DNA of 64,000 nt from Synchiropus splendidus. Lineage: Eukaryota > Chordata > Actinopteri > Syngnathiformes > Callionymidae. A model generated the notes under the pieces. That model did no database searches. It saw only the letters and a list, made by a program, of their open reading frames with translations, and was not told the origin of the DNA. The stretch is from contig NC_071343.1 of NCBI RefSeq assembly GCF_027744825.2, forward strand, positions 15,930,366 through 15,994,365, read 5' to 3'. Both the position numbers and the translations under genes were made by a program. Below are positions 1 through 11,400 of this stretch, piece by piece (position 1 is the first letter of the stretch; each line of letters begins with the position of its first letter).

Positions 1-624
1 GTCAACAGAGCAGCCACAGAAAACAGGTCAAGAAAACAAACATCAACAAAATATGGAAGTAAACTAATAATAATCATAATAATCATAATAATTACAACAA
101 CAATTATTATCATTATTATGTTCTTGATTCACGTCACAAGAGTCAAACAGCAGTTGATGTGAAGAATGTGAGGAAATGTAGAAAATCTGAGGGAGCAGAA
201 GATTTTGGAAACTGAAATGTGAGTGTTATGAATGTTTCACGATTGTGAGTCAGTTGCACTTGAATAGAGTTTCTTCCTTTTGATTGTTTTTCAAACCACC
301 AACAGCAAAGTGAGATATTGATAAAATTCACCGAGAATATCATCAACAAATCATGCCCAACATTATCAGTGAAATGAAATCAATCTGAATAATGTTTCTG
401 AACTGGTGTGGACTCAGTTTGAAAGAGACTTTTGTGACGAATCAGCAGAAATATTTAGAGGTAGTTGCGAGGTAGAGAAGATAGAAAAACTAATAAATGG
501 TCAAAAGTTAAAAAGTGCAACTGTGAAGTGAAATAAATTGTCAAAGTCTGAACATGAGCTGATGTGAAGTGTCTCCACTCATGTGCAGCAGTGGAGTCAG
601 ATCAGTTCCTCTCCAGCTGACGGA
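1..624. other. No gene recognised; AT-rich simple repeat at 64-120
   Basis: Sequence downstream (in V-gene orientation) of the recombination signal. It includes a degenerate trinucleotide run rich in ATA/TTA at about 64-120. I looked for a light-chain J segment or constant exon on the minus strand and saw none, so the V segment's partners, if any, lie outside the window. Confidence 0.5.
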
Positions 625-652
625 GGTTTTTGTACGACCTTGTTTCACTGTG
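625..652 (-). other. V(D)J recombination signal, 12-bp spacer
   Basis: On the minus strand the V exon is followed directly by a heptamer CACAGTG (646-652), a 12-bp spacer (634-645) and a nonamer ACAAAAACC (625-633). The heptamer is perfect and the nonamer close to the consensus ACAAAAACC. In vertebrates a 12-bp spacer on a light-chain V segment is the kappa arrangement; lambda V segments carry 23 bp. This supports a rearrangeable kappa-like V gene rather than another Ig-fold exon. Confidence 0.9.
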
Positions 653-1183
653 TGAACGGGTAAGTGCTACCATGCTGACAATAATAAACTCCTGCGTCTT
701 CAGGCTGGACTCTGCTGATGGTCAGAGTGTACTCTCTCCCAGATCGCTGTCCACTGAAACGATCTGGAATTCCAGACTGACGGCTTGATACAGTGTAAAT
801 CAGTAATTTTGGAGCTTCGGCAGGTTTCTGAAGATACCAGTGGAGGTAGCTGCCATCATATGAGTCTGCTCTACAAGTGATGGAGACAGTCTGTCCTGGA
901 GTTACAGACTGAGATCCAGGAGTCTGAGTCAGGACGATGTCTCCTGATGAACCTGGAAAACATAGAAGAAGAGTTGTGGAGTCAAGTCCAGTGCTATCAA
1001 CATGAATCATTTCTTGAAGACAGAGAAGAGAAGGATGAAGGTGGAAGCTGCTTCTTTCAGTCTCTCTCCATCACAGCAGAAGGTGAAGCTGCTGCTGAAG
1101 CTGCTTGTCAAAGTCTCCAGAAGAGTCTCACCGTGAACAAGGAGGCCCAGGGTGAGCAGCAGTGGACTCAGTGACATCATCAT
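653..1183 (-). CDS. Immunoglobulin light-chain V gene, kappa-like (germline)
   Basis: Two exons on the minus strand. The leader exon, 1183-1132, encodes a hydrophobic signal peptide ([18 protein letters not shown], last Gly split). The V exon is 952-653; the intron is 953-1131 (179 bp) with a GTGAGA donor and a TTTTCCAG acceptor. The V domain starts DIVLTQTP, has the first Cys in SITCRA, the Trp in [12 protein letters not shown], and the second Cys in GVYYCQHG, so the canonical disulfide and core are present. The frame is open from Met to the heptamer, so it looks functional. After joining to a J segment it would form the variable domain of a B-cell receptor or antibody light chain. Oddity: it stands alone, 1.3 kb from TRAPPC10 in opposite orientation, and could be the edge of a larger light-chain cluster to the left. 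Confidence 0.9.
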
Positions 1184-1261
1184 TGTGGTGGCGGCGTCTT
1201 GTGGACACTCAGTGATCAACTGGGAGCTCTTAAGAGCCGCCAGCAGAGAGGAAGGACACAC

Positions 1262-1269
1262 ATGCAAAC
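1262..1269 (-). promoter_or_regulatory. Octamer-like site upstream of Ig V leader
   Basis: The minus strand reads GTTTGCAT, a 7 of 8 match to the Ig promoter octamer ATTTGCAT bound by Oct factors. It lies about 79 bp upstream of the leader ATG, the usual place for light-chain V promoters. The match is short, so position is the main support. Confidence 0.45.
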
Positions 1270-2367
1270 ACAGTGAGTCAGTCAAGTGTGTGTGTTCTCA
1301 ACATGTCCTGGTGTTTCCCCTCACAGTCGCTTTCACAGTCACAGTCAAGAGTGGGGCATGTGAGGAGGTAGGACACACACACATACAGGTGTTCAACCCC
1401 GCCACAAATAGGTAAAATGATTGACTCAAATTGCTCGTAACACATTTTGAACATGCCCTCATGCCACTGCGAAATGCGTGTGTCTTTTTCTTTTTTTAAT
1501 CTACACATTGATCTTCGATTTCAACGGTAATATCTGGAGACATCTAGTTCACATCAGGTCATTCCTCCGTTTTGTGTCTTTAACCGCAGTAAACCCAAAA
1601 CGTTTCACTTCCTCACGAGACAACAGGTGTCTCTCCTGAGCTGTGACCTCGCTCTGCTGTCCTTCCGGACTTTTTCCACGGTCAACTGGAACCTGATTTG
1701 ATTGACAAGAAGTGTGTGTGCATGTGTCTGAAGAAAATGTTCAATTTTCATCAGGATTGTTATTGAAAATGTTGGACTGACCTCAAGTCATACCATGCCT
1801 TTGTAAAAACTATAATTTTTGTCATCTTCTGAAAGTGGAAATCTGCCCCATTGAAGAGATCTGTAATCTGTGTCCATCACATTGTAAAAACTTCATATAC
1901 TCCACTAATACAGTGTACCAATAATTTCCATTATGGCTCATTCGTCCTGCTGTATTGATCATTGACTGACCAATCTGTAGCACACCTTTTTGTCACGCTG
2001 CACATTACCGGATAATACAGTAGCTTGAGAACTACAATATTGAAACAGACATCATCATCGGGTTATGGAACGCAAACTATTCTCGTCGTAGCAGTAAATA
2101 CATTTGTCTGTAACCGACCCAAGTCAACTCTTGATACTTTACGCTCCACCAGCCAACGTTTCAATGTCTGGAAGAGATTTCTTCGACATTATTTTATTTC
2201 AGAGCATAATTAAGAACATATTTTCCCGAGCGTAATAAAAAGAAAAGTCGGAATTAACTGCCTTCTAGATGGATTCAGAGCGCGTTGGAAAGCTGCTGTG
2301 AACACTCGCCAGAGCGGGACGGAGTGGCCTGGCCCTTTAACGACGTACAGGTCACGTTCATTTTACG
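1270..2367. other. Divergent intergenic interval, Ig V to TRAPPC10
   Basis: About 1.1 kb between the minus-strand V gene and the plus-strand TRAPPC10 promoter. Short open frames here show no recognisable domain and no splice pattern I could support. I see no RNA gene or mobile element. Confidence 0.5.
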
Positions 2368-2382
2368 CACTTCCCGGAAGTG
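2368..2382. promoter_or_regulatory. Palindromic ETS-type motif, likely TRAPPC10 core promoter
   Basis: CACTTCCCGGAAGTG has 7-bp perfect inverted arms around one central base and contains the ETS-family core CCGGAAGT. It sits 110 bp before the TRAPPC10 start codon. ETS sites of this kind are typical of TATA-less housekeeping promoters, and no TATA box is visible here. The transcription start cannot be placed from sequence alone. Confidence 0.45.
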
Positions 2383-2468
2383 TAGTGGGGACGCAGGCCC
2401 CAGCGATTCAATACAAGTGCAGAGATAAGCACTTGCTAATAATAAATCCGTGTCTGAATGTCATTTTC

Positions 2469-2486
2469 ATGGAGTTCTACCTCTAA
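2469..2486 (+). promoter_or_regulatory. Short uORF before TRAPPC10 start
   Basis: ATG GAG TTC TAC CTC TAA, five codons and a stop, ends five bases before the main start at 2492. A second upstream ATG at 2458 opens an out-of-frame reading that overlaps the main start. Both matter only if transcription begins upstream of about 2458. The main ATG has a weak context (C at -3); the in-frame Met13 has a strong one (ACCATGG). Confidence 0.4.
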
Positions 2487-2491
2487 CACGC

Positions 2492-5400
2492 ATGGAGTGC
2501 CAAGAGGAAAAGCCGATCATCTACACCATGGAGAACAAGCCGATTGTGACGTGTGAGTGTTTATTTGTATTGACACTTGACAGCTAGCATGCTAGCTGGT
2601 TTCATTAAAACGCAACGTACGTGCGTTTGTTTGATCTTAACCAGCCTGGTGGGGCTGCATGCCGTGGCGCATAAGCTTATCCTCACCACAGAAGTGCAGG
2701 TATAAGCAAAAGGCGGCAGTTATTGCGAATAGCAGACGCGAAAAACGTACAGGCCCGGCTAATGGTGTGACGTCACGGCGGGTTGCAGCAGTTTTGGGGA
2801 ACTCTACTGCCAATGATCTGGTTGTCCTCTAAAAATAGAAACAACAGCCAAACCACTGGACTTTGGAGACCATTGACTCCGTATCGATCACACTACGTAT
2901 TACGCTGGAAGCTAACTGCTTGTATTGTTTCGTTACCTCTTTATTTTTGTCGTATGATTATGTTCAGTCACATGGCAGAACATTGCCTTCGCTAACACTA
3001 CTGCCATGAACATGATGGTTCCTGATTTTTTTTTTTTTTACTTTATAGCTTAACACTCTGGTTTCCATACTTCACTATTATATAGAATTGTATAACAATG
3101 TTTATAATTAATCCATACACTTCAGTGTAATGTATAATATATGTAAATATATAATACATTATTATAAATGTCATATCTTGAGCGACTGAAGAAACATAAT
3201 GTTTGCTTTGTGCTGGATGCACTAGTTGTCAATAGATGGACCTGTCGGTGCCGGAGAGGGTGACCAACTTGGTAATTTCTCAACGGTCTTCGGTCACACA
3301 GTCTTCACACTTAGTCTTTCTCATCACCATCATATGAAGACACAATTCTTATCCAGATTCTCAAGGCTTTGCTGCTGATGGCTACTGCTTTTTAAAATCA
3401 ATAACTATTTTTATATCTCAAGGAAGTATTAACACAAAGCTCAGAAGTTCAGTTTCTAATGGGAGATGTGGAGGAATGCACATCGAGCTCAGTCACTACT
3501 CAGCTGAATGGCTCAGTCATAAAACCATTACCTTCTTCCTCGTGCCACTCTGTAGGTTTGTTTCACGGCAGCCTGCTCCAGTTTTGCACTTGTTTTTCCC
3601 TGAGAAACCAGGAACTTCAAGAGTGCCAAGTCAGCAGGTTTAATTCACTGTCAGCCAGTAGGTTTGTTGACAAGGTGTTTAAAGGGAGTCACCATAACAT
3701 TGTGTGCCTGTTTCACTGAGTGTCAATGATCAAATGACAGATCTTCAAATGCAGCCCAATGGGGACAGACAAGTGCTTCTCTGAACAGAGCATACACTGA
3801 ACCACAAGCTTATGTACCGAATGGAGAAATATATTCACAACAACTTTGATGTATATTTCATTTCGTCACATTAACTACTAGGTAATAAGAGCTTGAAATG
3901 TTGCAGTGCACCACCACAAGAGCTATTGAGCTGAACATGCACATTGAATCAGGTTAGGTGCATGACACAAAGCTATCCATCGCTGACAAAACAATGTCCC
4001 ACTCAAAAAAATAAATCAATTGAAGGAGACAAAAGAAACATGATAATAATAAAACAAATTATTAATTTCAGTGGAAGAGGGTATGGTGCCGAAGACCTGG
4101 CCTGAATGCTGCTTAGGATTGTTCAGTCAAGCACAAACCAGTTGTTAAAATGCACAAATTGTGCTTCTTTCTTTTCCATCACTTTAAAAGGAAGTACCTG
4201 ACCTGACGTTGAATTTAATCTACAGGCACTTAAAAAATATTTTGGCCTGAAAACATATTTGAGCGTTGTACTGATACGATGTATTGTGTTGTTGATGTCC
4301 TTCTTTCAAAAGTATCTTTTCTCGCAGGCGCTGGGGACCAGGGCTTGTTCACTTCTCTGTATACCTCATTGGCACAGCAACTTCCCAGAGAGCCAATGGA
4401 GTGGAGGAGGTAAGTGACTTGGGAAAAGTAATCCTACGATCAGTTGCGTCGATAAATCAAAGCGGTTGGTCAGAATTATTGTCCTCCCTTGGTGCAGTTT
4501 GTGGGTGTGTGTAGTCACCATGTATGAATAGAGAACTGCGGTAAGCAAGCCCATATGTTGGAGAGGAAAACCACTGGTATTGAGTAGCTAAGAGTATCAA
4601 TTTGGCTATTTATTTTTATCCGTGTCCACAGTCCATCAGTTCAAGCCAAGACTGCCAAGTGTTTTAATGCACTCACGTGGATGGCATTGAGGCACCAAAG
4701 ACGCCCTTTGTCAACATGAGGTTTTGTTGCAAGTGAAGCAGTGATCACTGACGCGGATTGATTTCCGTCGAGCCCATATTGACTTGAGCTGATTCTGATC
4801 GGAAGTGTAGCTGGAACTAGAACGCCACACTCTCAAAAACAAAAACATCTTCTGTCAAGTAAATGCCGAAGGCAAACCTTGTGAGTTTAATTTAGGGAAA
4901 GCTGTTGAGAATGAATCAGCTTTAGTCACACAACACTTCAGGTTCAAGTGCGGAAGAAACACAAAGTCCTTCTCAGTTGCAAAGGGAACATAGTGAAGGC
5001 CAAAACAAGCACAACCACACGGACAGGAACCTAGATCGAAAAAATGGAGTCAGGAATAATGCAGACTGAATTATTATTATTTTTTTTTTTTCTAATGCTA
5101 AGGTTGAATAAACATCACTCTTCTCAGCTGTTTCCACATACAGTGATCACGACTCATTTTTGCTCTGAAATGAATGACGTCCTCCTCATGACTTTATATG
5201 GCGGTTGCAAATCTGACAGTAAAACATGGACAAAGACAAATAAAATCTAAGTGTGCCTGAATGAGCTAGATTTCTTGCCGCCTTCGACCGGACTGTTTCA
5301 GACAAGCTGTCAACATCTATGGCAGTGATGGTTCACCCACAAGTTCATTCCTGCATGTGTCTTTATGCTTTAAAAGAACAAGCCATTTGGATTGAAAGTT

Positions 5401-8400
5401 GTGTGCAACCATACATGCTGGGGAAACCAGCGATTGAGCTGCACAAAATGAAGGCTTTTAAAAAGTGTCTGGTTTGAGTGACTGTGTTTGTTAATATTAG
5501 TAGAGGTCTGAGACTTAATTATGATGGGAGAGATAATCTATATCTTTTACTGTGTGTATAAAATCGCTTGCCTTTTTCTGCAGGACATATGGTCGTGCCC
5601 CAAAAATGATTCACCTTGAGGCTAATTTTGTGCATTTTAAAGAGGATCTTCTCCCCAAGGATGGCAACAAGGCCCTCCTGACTTTTCCCTTCCTTCACAT
5701 CTATTGGACTGACTGCTGTGTAAGTAAAAACCAGCTTTCAATATTCAAAGTTCAGGCTACACTCTAGATAGAATGGCATCTGAACAGCCACGTGGAAGTG
5801 AAATTGTCTCCAACTTCCTTGTTTCTCCTGAGATTCCAATCAAATCGTTTTGAAAATTCTTGCTGTGCTGTCAGGATTTAAAAAAAAAACATTTGTGTTG
5901 AAAAAAAATGTAGGCAGGGAAACCTCTGGAATGTCTACATGCTGTACGGCATATATTTATAGTGATTTTTAATGTTTGTTTAATTGAAACAAAATGAATG
6001 TTGGAAATGTTTTCAGTAAACATAAATGTTCATGTTGTGATCCACAAGTGGCAGCTAACTTTCACTCATCCGTATGACCGAGCCTGGTCGTGTGGTGCAT
6101 CTTTGAGACTTAATATTTTTCTGCCACCACCTCATAAATTCCAATGCGACAAAATACATGAAGTGACATCACAAGTGAACAGTTAATCATTTAATTCTTG
6201 TTGATCCTGACTTTGTTTCTGAACAAACAAACACTTCCAATTTTGGGAAGAATAAAGGGAATATAATCTAATTTAACACTGACTCGCTGGCGACTTGGAT
6301 ACAGGTCTCCAGCCGGACCAGCAGAGGTCGCTCTATATCAAATCTGAGCGATGAAGGGGAAGCTAAGAAAATGTGCCAGTGTTGTCGCAGTGTTGTTTGG
6401 CCCACTCTGTTAAGCGTATTTTGACTCGAAATGTGGCGTCCTTCTGTAACTCAATGCGGCTAATTTATCACGATTATTTTATGACGTTGTCCTATATTTG
6501 GTAGCGGGGTTATGAACTGTCAAAATTCCCTTTGATTCGCTGAATAGTGTTGGTCTAACTGGTAATTTGCATAGTCGTATTTAGAATTTCATTTCACACT
6601 TAAGCCAGTCAGCTGCTTCCATAATACGATTTAATCATAGTGCTGCCTTTTTGTCCTCCTTCATTATTCCAGTAATTATATAACGCTGTAATTAGACTAT
6701 TGTTGAGTTATTTATGGACATGTTTTCTGTTGTATCTGTTTTGATTTGTAATGCAAAGTTTTATTCATGTATTTGAGGGAATTTACTTGAGTGAGGATTT
6801 GATCTGTGTAGGGGTAAATTCAGTCCATCTTTTGACACCTTAGTAAGCAGTGTTTATTAAATAGTGATTATGATTTTAGCTACTCATTATGTAAATTACA
6901 TGCTTTTTTGTTGAATTGAATGAGGAAATAATTGTTCATCTTGCAGTTTAATTATAGGTCTTATTTGGTATAAAGTGTCAAGCTACTGTCATTATACCAA
7001 TGTATTTCACTGAAGGTGTTTTTATATTTGGGTTATACTATGGGTTATTTATTGAATATACAAAGACCCAAATAACAATACAAAAGCAGACACAATCATT
7101 ACACTTTTCATTCTAGCTATTCAAATTTTCAGAACTGTAGTTTTGGACTCCATTGTGCAACCTTGAGGGTTGTTTCCTCATCCTAGCAGTGGTCAGAAAA
7201 CAGTTACATAAGCCATGACTCAGCCAAACGCATCCTTCCTCCAGGATATTATTGAAACTGGATTCAAGCTGCTGACCTTTAACAGCGGAGCTGGACACCT
7301 CAAATATTGTTTTATGAAACTGCAATTCTTTTTAACACCATAATATGTTGCCTTATTGTCTTTAACTGTCTTAGTATTCTTAAATTTGTAAATCTTAAAC
7401 ACGTTTTGGTACCATTTTTCTGAATTATTAAAATATTAGATTCTGTTCCATTCAACGTTCTTGGATGGTTGTGTATTTAGTTTTGTCAATTTTGAGTTGT
7501 GATTTTTACTTTGCCACAAAATCTCCACAAGATTTCACTGTCAAAAGTTTACGTTTACTCAAGTTGTTATTGTTGTTTTTAAATGTCTATAAAGAAATGC
7601 ATCAAGAAGTTCGTAAGAATGTCAAATAAAATGATTATTTGTCTGAAACCATCTGTTTTCTGTCATGTAGGACACAGAGACGTACAAGGGCTCCGTGAAA
7701 GAGGATATGCTGCGATGGCAGAACAGTCTACGTGCTCACGGATCCACCGACTGGGTAATCATTGTCGTGGAGTCCAACGACAACAAGAAAAAGAACAAGA
7801 CCAACATCTTGCCACGTTCGTCCATCGTGGACAAGATCCGCAGTGACTTCTGTAACAAGCAGAATGACCGGTGAGCAGCAGCAGTCCTACCTTCTCTGAG
7901 CTGTTGGTGCTACTTGTCAGTTGGTTGGCACCTTCAATTCCAAAGTAGTCATTTTTGTTGAGTAAGTGAATGGTGTGGCCTCTTAGTGGATGTTTTGCGT
8001 CAAGTGTGTGGTATATCTGGACCAAATGCATAACCAATTGTGACATTTGATCGCACCCTGGCAGCAGATAATAACATAGCCATTGTGGTCACTGTTACCT
8101 GCAAGCCCTGTCAAAGGAGCTTACAGAACCTATTGCTCTAGGATAATAGCTGTTTAAAATCGCTGTTGATATTGCTGCGGACAATCAATACGGAGGCGTT
8201 TTTTGATCGGAGTCAAATTGTGTCTCATAGCATTGTTCCTTCCAAAATATTAATCTGTTACGCAAGTTTCTGACAGTGAATGTGCTGGATCTGATGTTAA
8301 TGTAGATGTGATCTGTCCAGGTGTGTGGTGTTGTCAGACCCTCTGAAGGACTCGTCTCGATCTCAGGATTCGTGGAACTCATTGCTGCTAAAGCTCCGAA

Positions 8401-11400
8401 CGCTCCTTCTCATGTCCTTTACCAAGAACTTGGGTCACTTTGAGGACGACATGCGGACGCTGAGAGAGAAACGCACCCAGCCTGGCTGGAGCTTCAGCGA
8501 ATACTTCATGGTCCAGGTATGAGGACCATAGATTGACATAATATTGCATGATGTTTTAATGTTTCATTTGAGCTCACTGACAAACGCTGAAATGCGATGT
8601 GATTTTTAGAATTTACCGTACTCTCTTACATGTACAAAAATGTCAGGAAGTTGCCTATTGTTCAGGTGCCATTGTGGTTGAAACTTTATTCAAACATTTT
8701 GTTTTTGTTCCTGCAGGAGGAACTGGCCTTTGTTTTTGAAATGCTGCAGCAGTTTGAAGATGCCTTGGTCCAGTATGATGAACTTGATGCTCTTTTTACC
8801 CAATATGTCCTTAATTTTGGGGCAGGAGGTACGTTTGAGCAAAAGGATGATGATCTCGGGAAACTGCCATCATTTATTAATGTGCATATTTCACAGACAC
8901 GGCAAACTGGCTCGGCTCTTTTTGCTCCCCGGTGAAAAACTGGAGTGGCTTGTTGCTCCGGCGACCGATTGATATGGAGAAGAGGGACTCCATCCAGCGT
9001 GGTGAAGCGAACCTGCTGGACTTGAGAAGCTACCTCTTCTCCCGTCAGTGCACTTTACTAATCTTTCTCCAAAGGCCGTGGGAGGTAACGCAGCGTGCTC
9101 TGGAACTGCTGCACAACTGTGTCCAAGAGCTGCGCCTGCTTGAGGTAACCCGCACCTCCACAGTAATACAGCTGTCTGTGGTCTATATGTCCTCAGTCAT
9201 CAAACTGTTAAGGTGATAACCAAGTGAAAATCAAGAGAGAAGTGCTGTTTAGAACTGAAATGACATGATAAAGTGAGTAATTCAAAATTAAATTGAAACA
9301 ACCACTATACGTCAATCGCTATTGTTTATTCATTACTTACCTTCCTGAAAGAAATGCGACATTAGTTCCTGATTTTAAAATACTCAAGAGCAACTCTGAG
9401 ATGAATAATAGTGCAATAATTCACATTATTTATCCAAAACTGTGCAAAAATATAGCTGTTTAGAATCTCAATCTACATGATTATTATTTTAGTTTTGCTT
9501 ATTTACTTTCCCTGCTCATGTGTCTTGTGGTTGTGCAGGTGTCTGTCCTAGAGGGGGCGCTGGACTGCTGGGTTTTTCTCAGCTGCCTGGAAGTTCTCCA
9601 CCGGATTGAGGGTTGCTGTGATGAAGCTCAGCTGGCTGCTAACTGCTCCCACACTGTAGGCTTGTGGGCCTACGCTACTGACAAGGTACGGTCTGTTGAA
9701 TTTGTACTTAAAAACTGGGCAGCTTTTTTGACACTGACCATTCCCTGTATTCTATTCAGTTAAAGTCCCTAGGCGAGCTGTGCGGTCTGGTATCGGAGAA
9801 AGGACCAACCTCAGAGGACTTGAACAGGACTGTGGATCTGCTGGCGGGACTAGGGGACGAGAGGCCCGAGACTGGTGGGTTATTTCTTTTTACCACTTTA
9901 ACACTAATGGAAACCCTTGTTTTAGAATGTCTCAGTTTGGACCTGTATGATGAAGCTATCACAGGAAACATTTGTTTCTCAATGGTGCACTGATCTGAGG
10001 ACTGAAGTGAACTCAAGCGTTGCTTTTGTTGTGCAGCTGCCAAAGCACAATCCCACTTGTGAGTTTCATTTACAGTGTGATGCGGTTCTTTTAATCTTGA
10101 GGTGCTGTCGTGTTTTCATTAGTCGTCTCAGCCAATAGAATCTGTTGAACAGGACGCACTGGGTGTATGAGAGCATAGTTTGTCTCTAAGATTTATGACA
10201 AACAATGTTGAGAGCAGGTTTGAAACTAATTTGAACACTTGAATAAAGTTGTGGGGTCATCCCATGATTGAAAAACATGCTTGTAAAAATCCTGTTTTTC
10301 TTGATCTTAGGCCTTTACATGATGTCGATGGAGTTTCCTGTCTGTGCTGTGAGCCTTGTTGAGTTATTTGGCAACGTCACATGAACGCACATACTGTATT
10401 TGGTGGTCAAACTGGGTTTCTCAATCATCTCCAAGATGTGCTGCCAATACATATTTTAAAGCCTCTTAAGTCTGACCTATTTTCTGTTGCATTTCTGTTG
10501 CCATCGACCTCGAACCACTTTGTTCACAACAAACTGCCATCAATTATATAGAATTAACAGCAACGCTGACGCCCTGTCTCCACAGTCAACAGCTTGCAGA
10601 GTCCATACAAAAAACTCAAGGAGGCGCTGTCATCCGTGGAAGCCTTTGAAAGACAGTATCTTGTAAGTCAGAATAATTTGTTCTGCATCTGAACTATTGA
10701 GGCCGGTTTGTGCGAACTACCTGTCGTCCACTCTCCTAGGAACTCTCACACGCTGCCATGGAGATGTACAGGGCCATCGGTCGACTGAGATCTGCCAGAC
10801 TTGTCGGGAAAAGTTTGGCTGAGTTTTACATGTAGGTGGACATGATGCTGTCTTCTGCTGTTATTTGTTTTTTGCTGTTATAGTCTTGGTTGCCACAACG
10901 CCAGGTCCAATTCCACCAACGTAGTAATGAAGTTTAGTATTGAATTTATAGAATTTAATTTCAAAACATTTCTCGTCACATTTCACCAATCTTGACAGAG
11001 TCAGTCTACTCTTATTAAACTCAGATAAAATGAAGTGTCACGTTGAGAACATTCAGTCTTAATGTCTGTATAAATCGGGTCAACTGAACGTAATGTTAAC
11101 CTCCTTGGTTTTTGTCGCCTTTTCCAGGAGGAAGGGAGATGCTGAGCGGGCAGAGACCTTATTACAGGAAGCTCTCAAGTCATATGTAGCAGAGGGTTGG
11201 ACTTTTCCAGTCACTCATACTCGGAAACAGATTGCAGAGTGTCAGAAGCGCCTAGGAAGAACTGCTGAGTATCCTTTTCAGTCCCAGTTTCTACTTCAAA
11301 CAATGATTGACCCAGTCACAAAAAGTATTTCAAATTTAACCAATGCAAAAAGAGAAATAACTAGTTAGACTCACACAGAGAATGTGTAAAGAGGGGGGTT

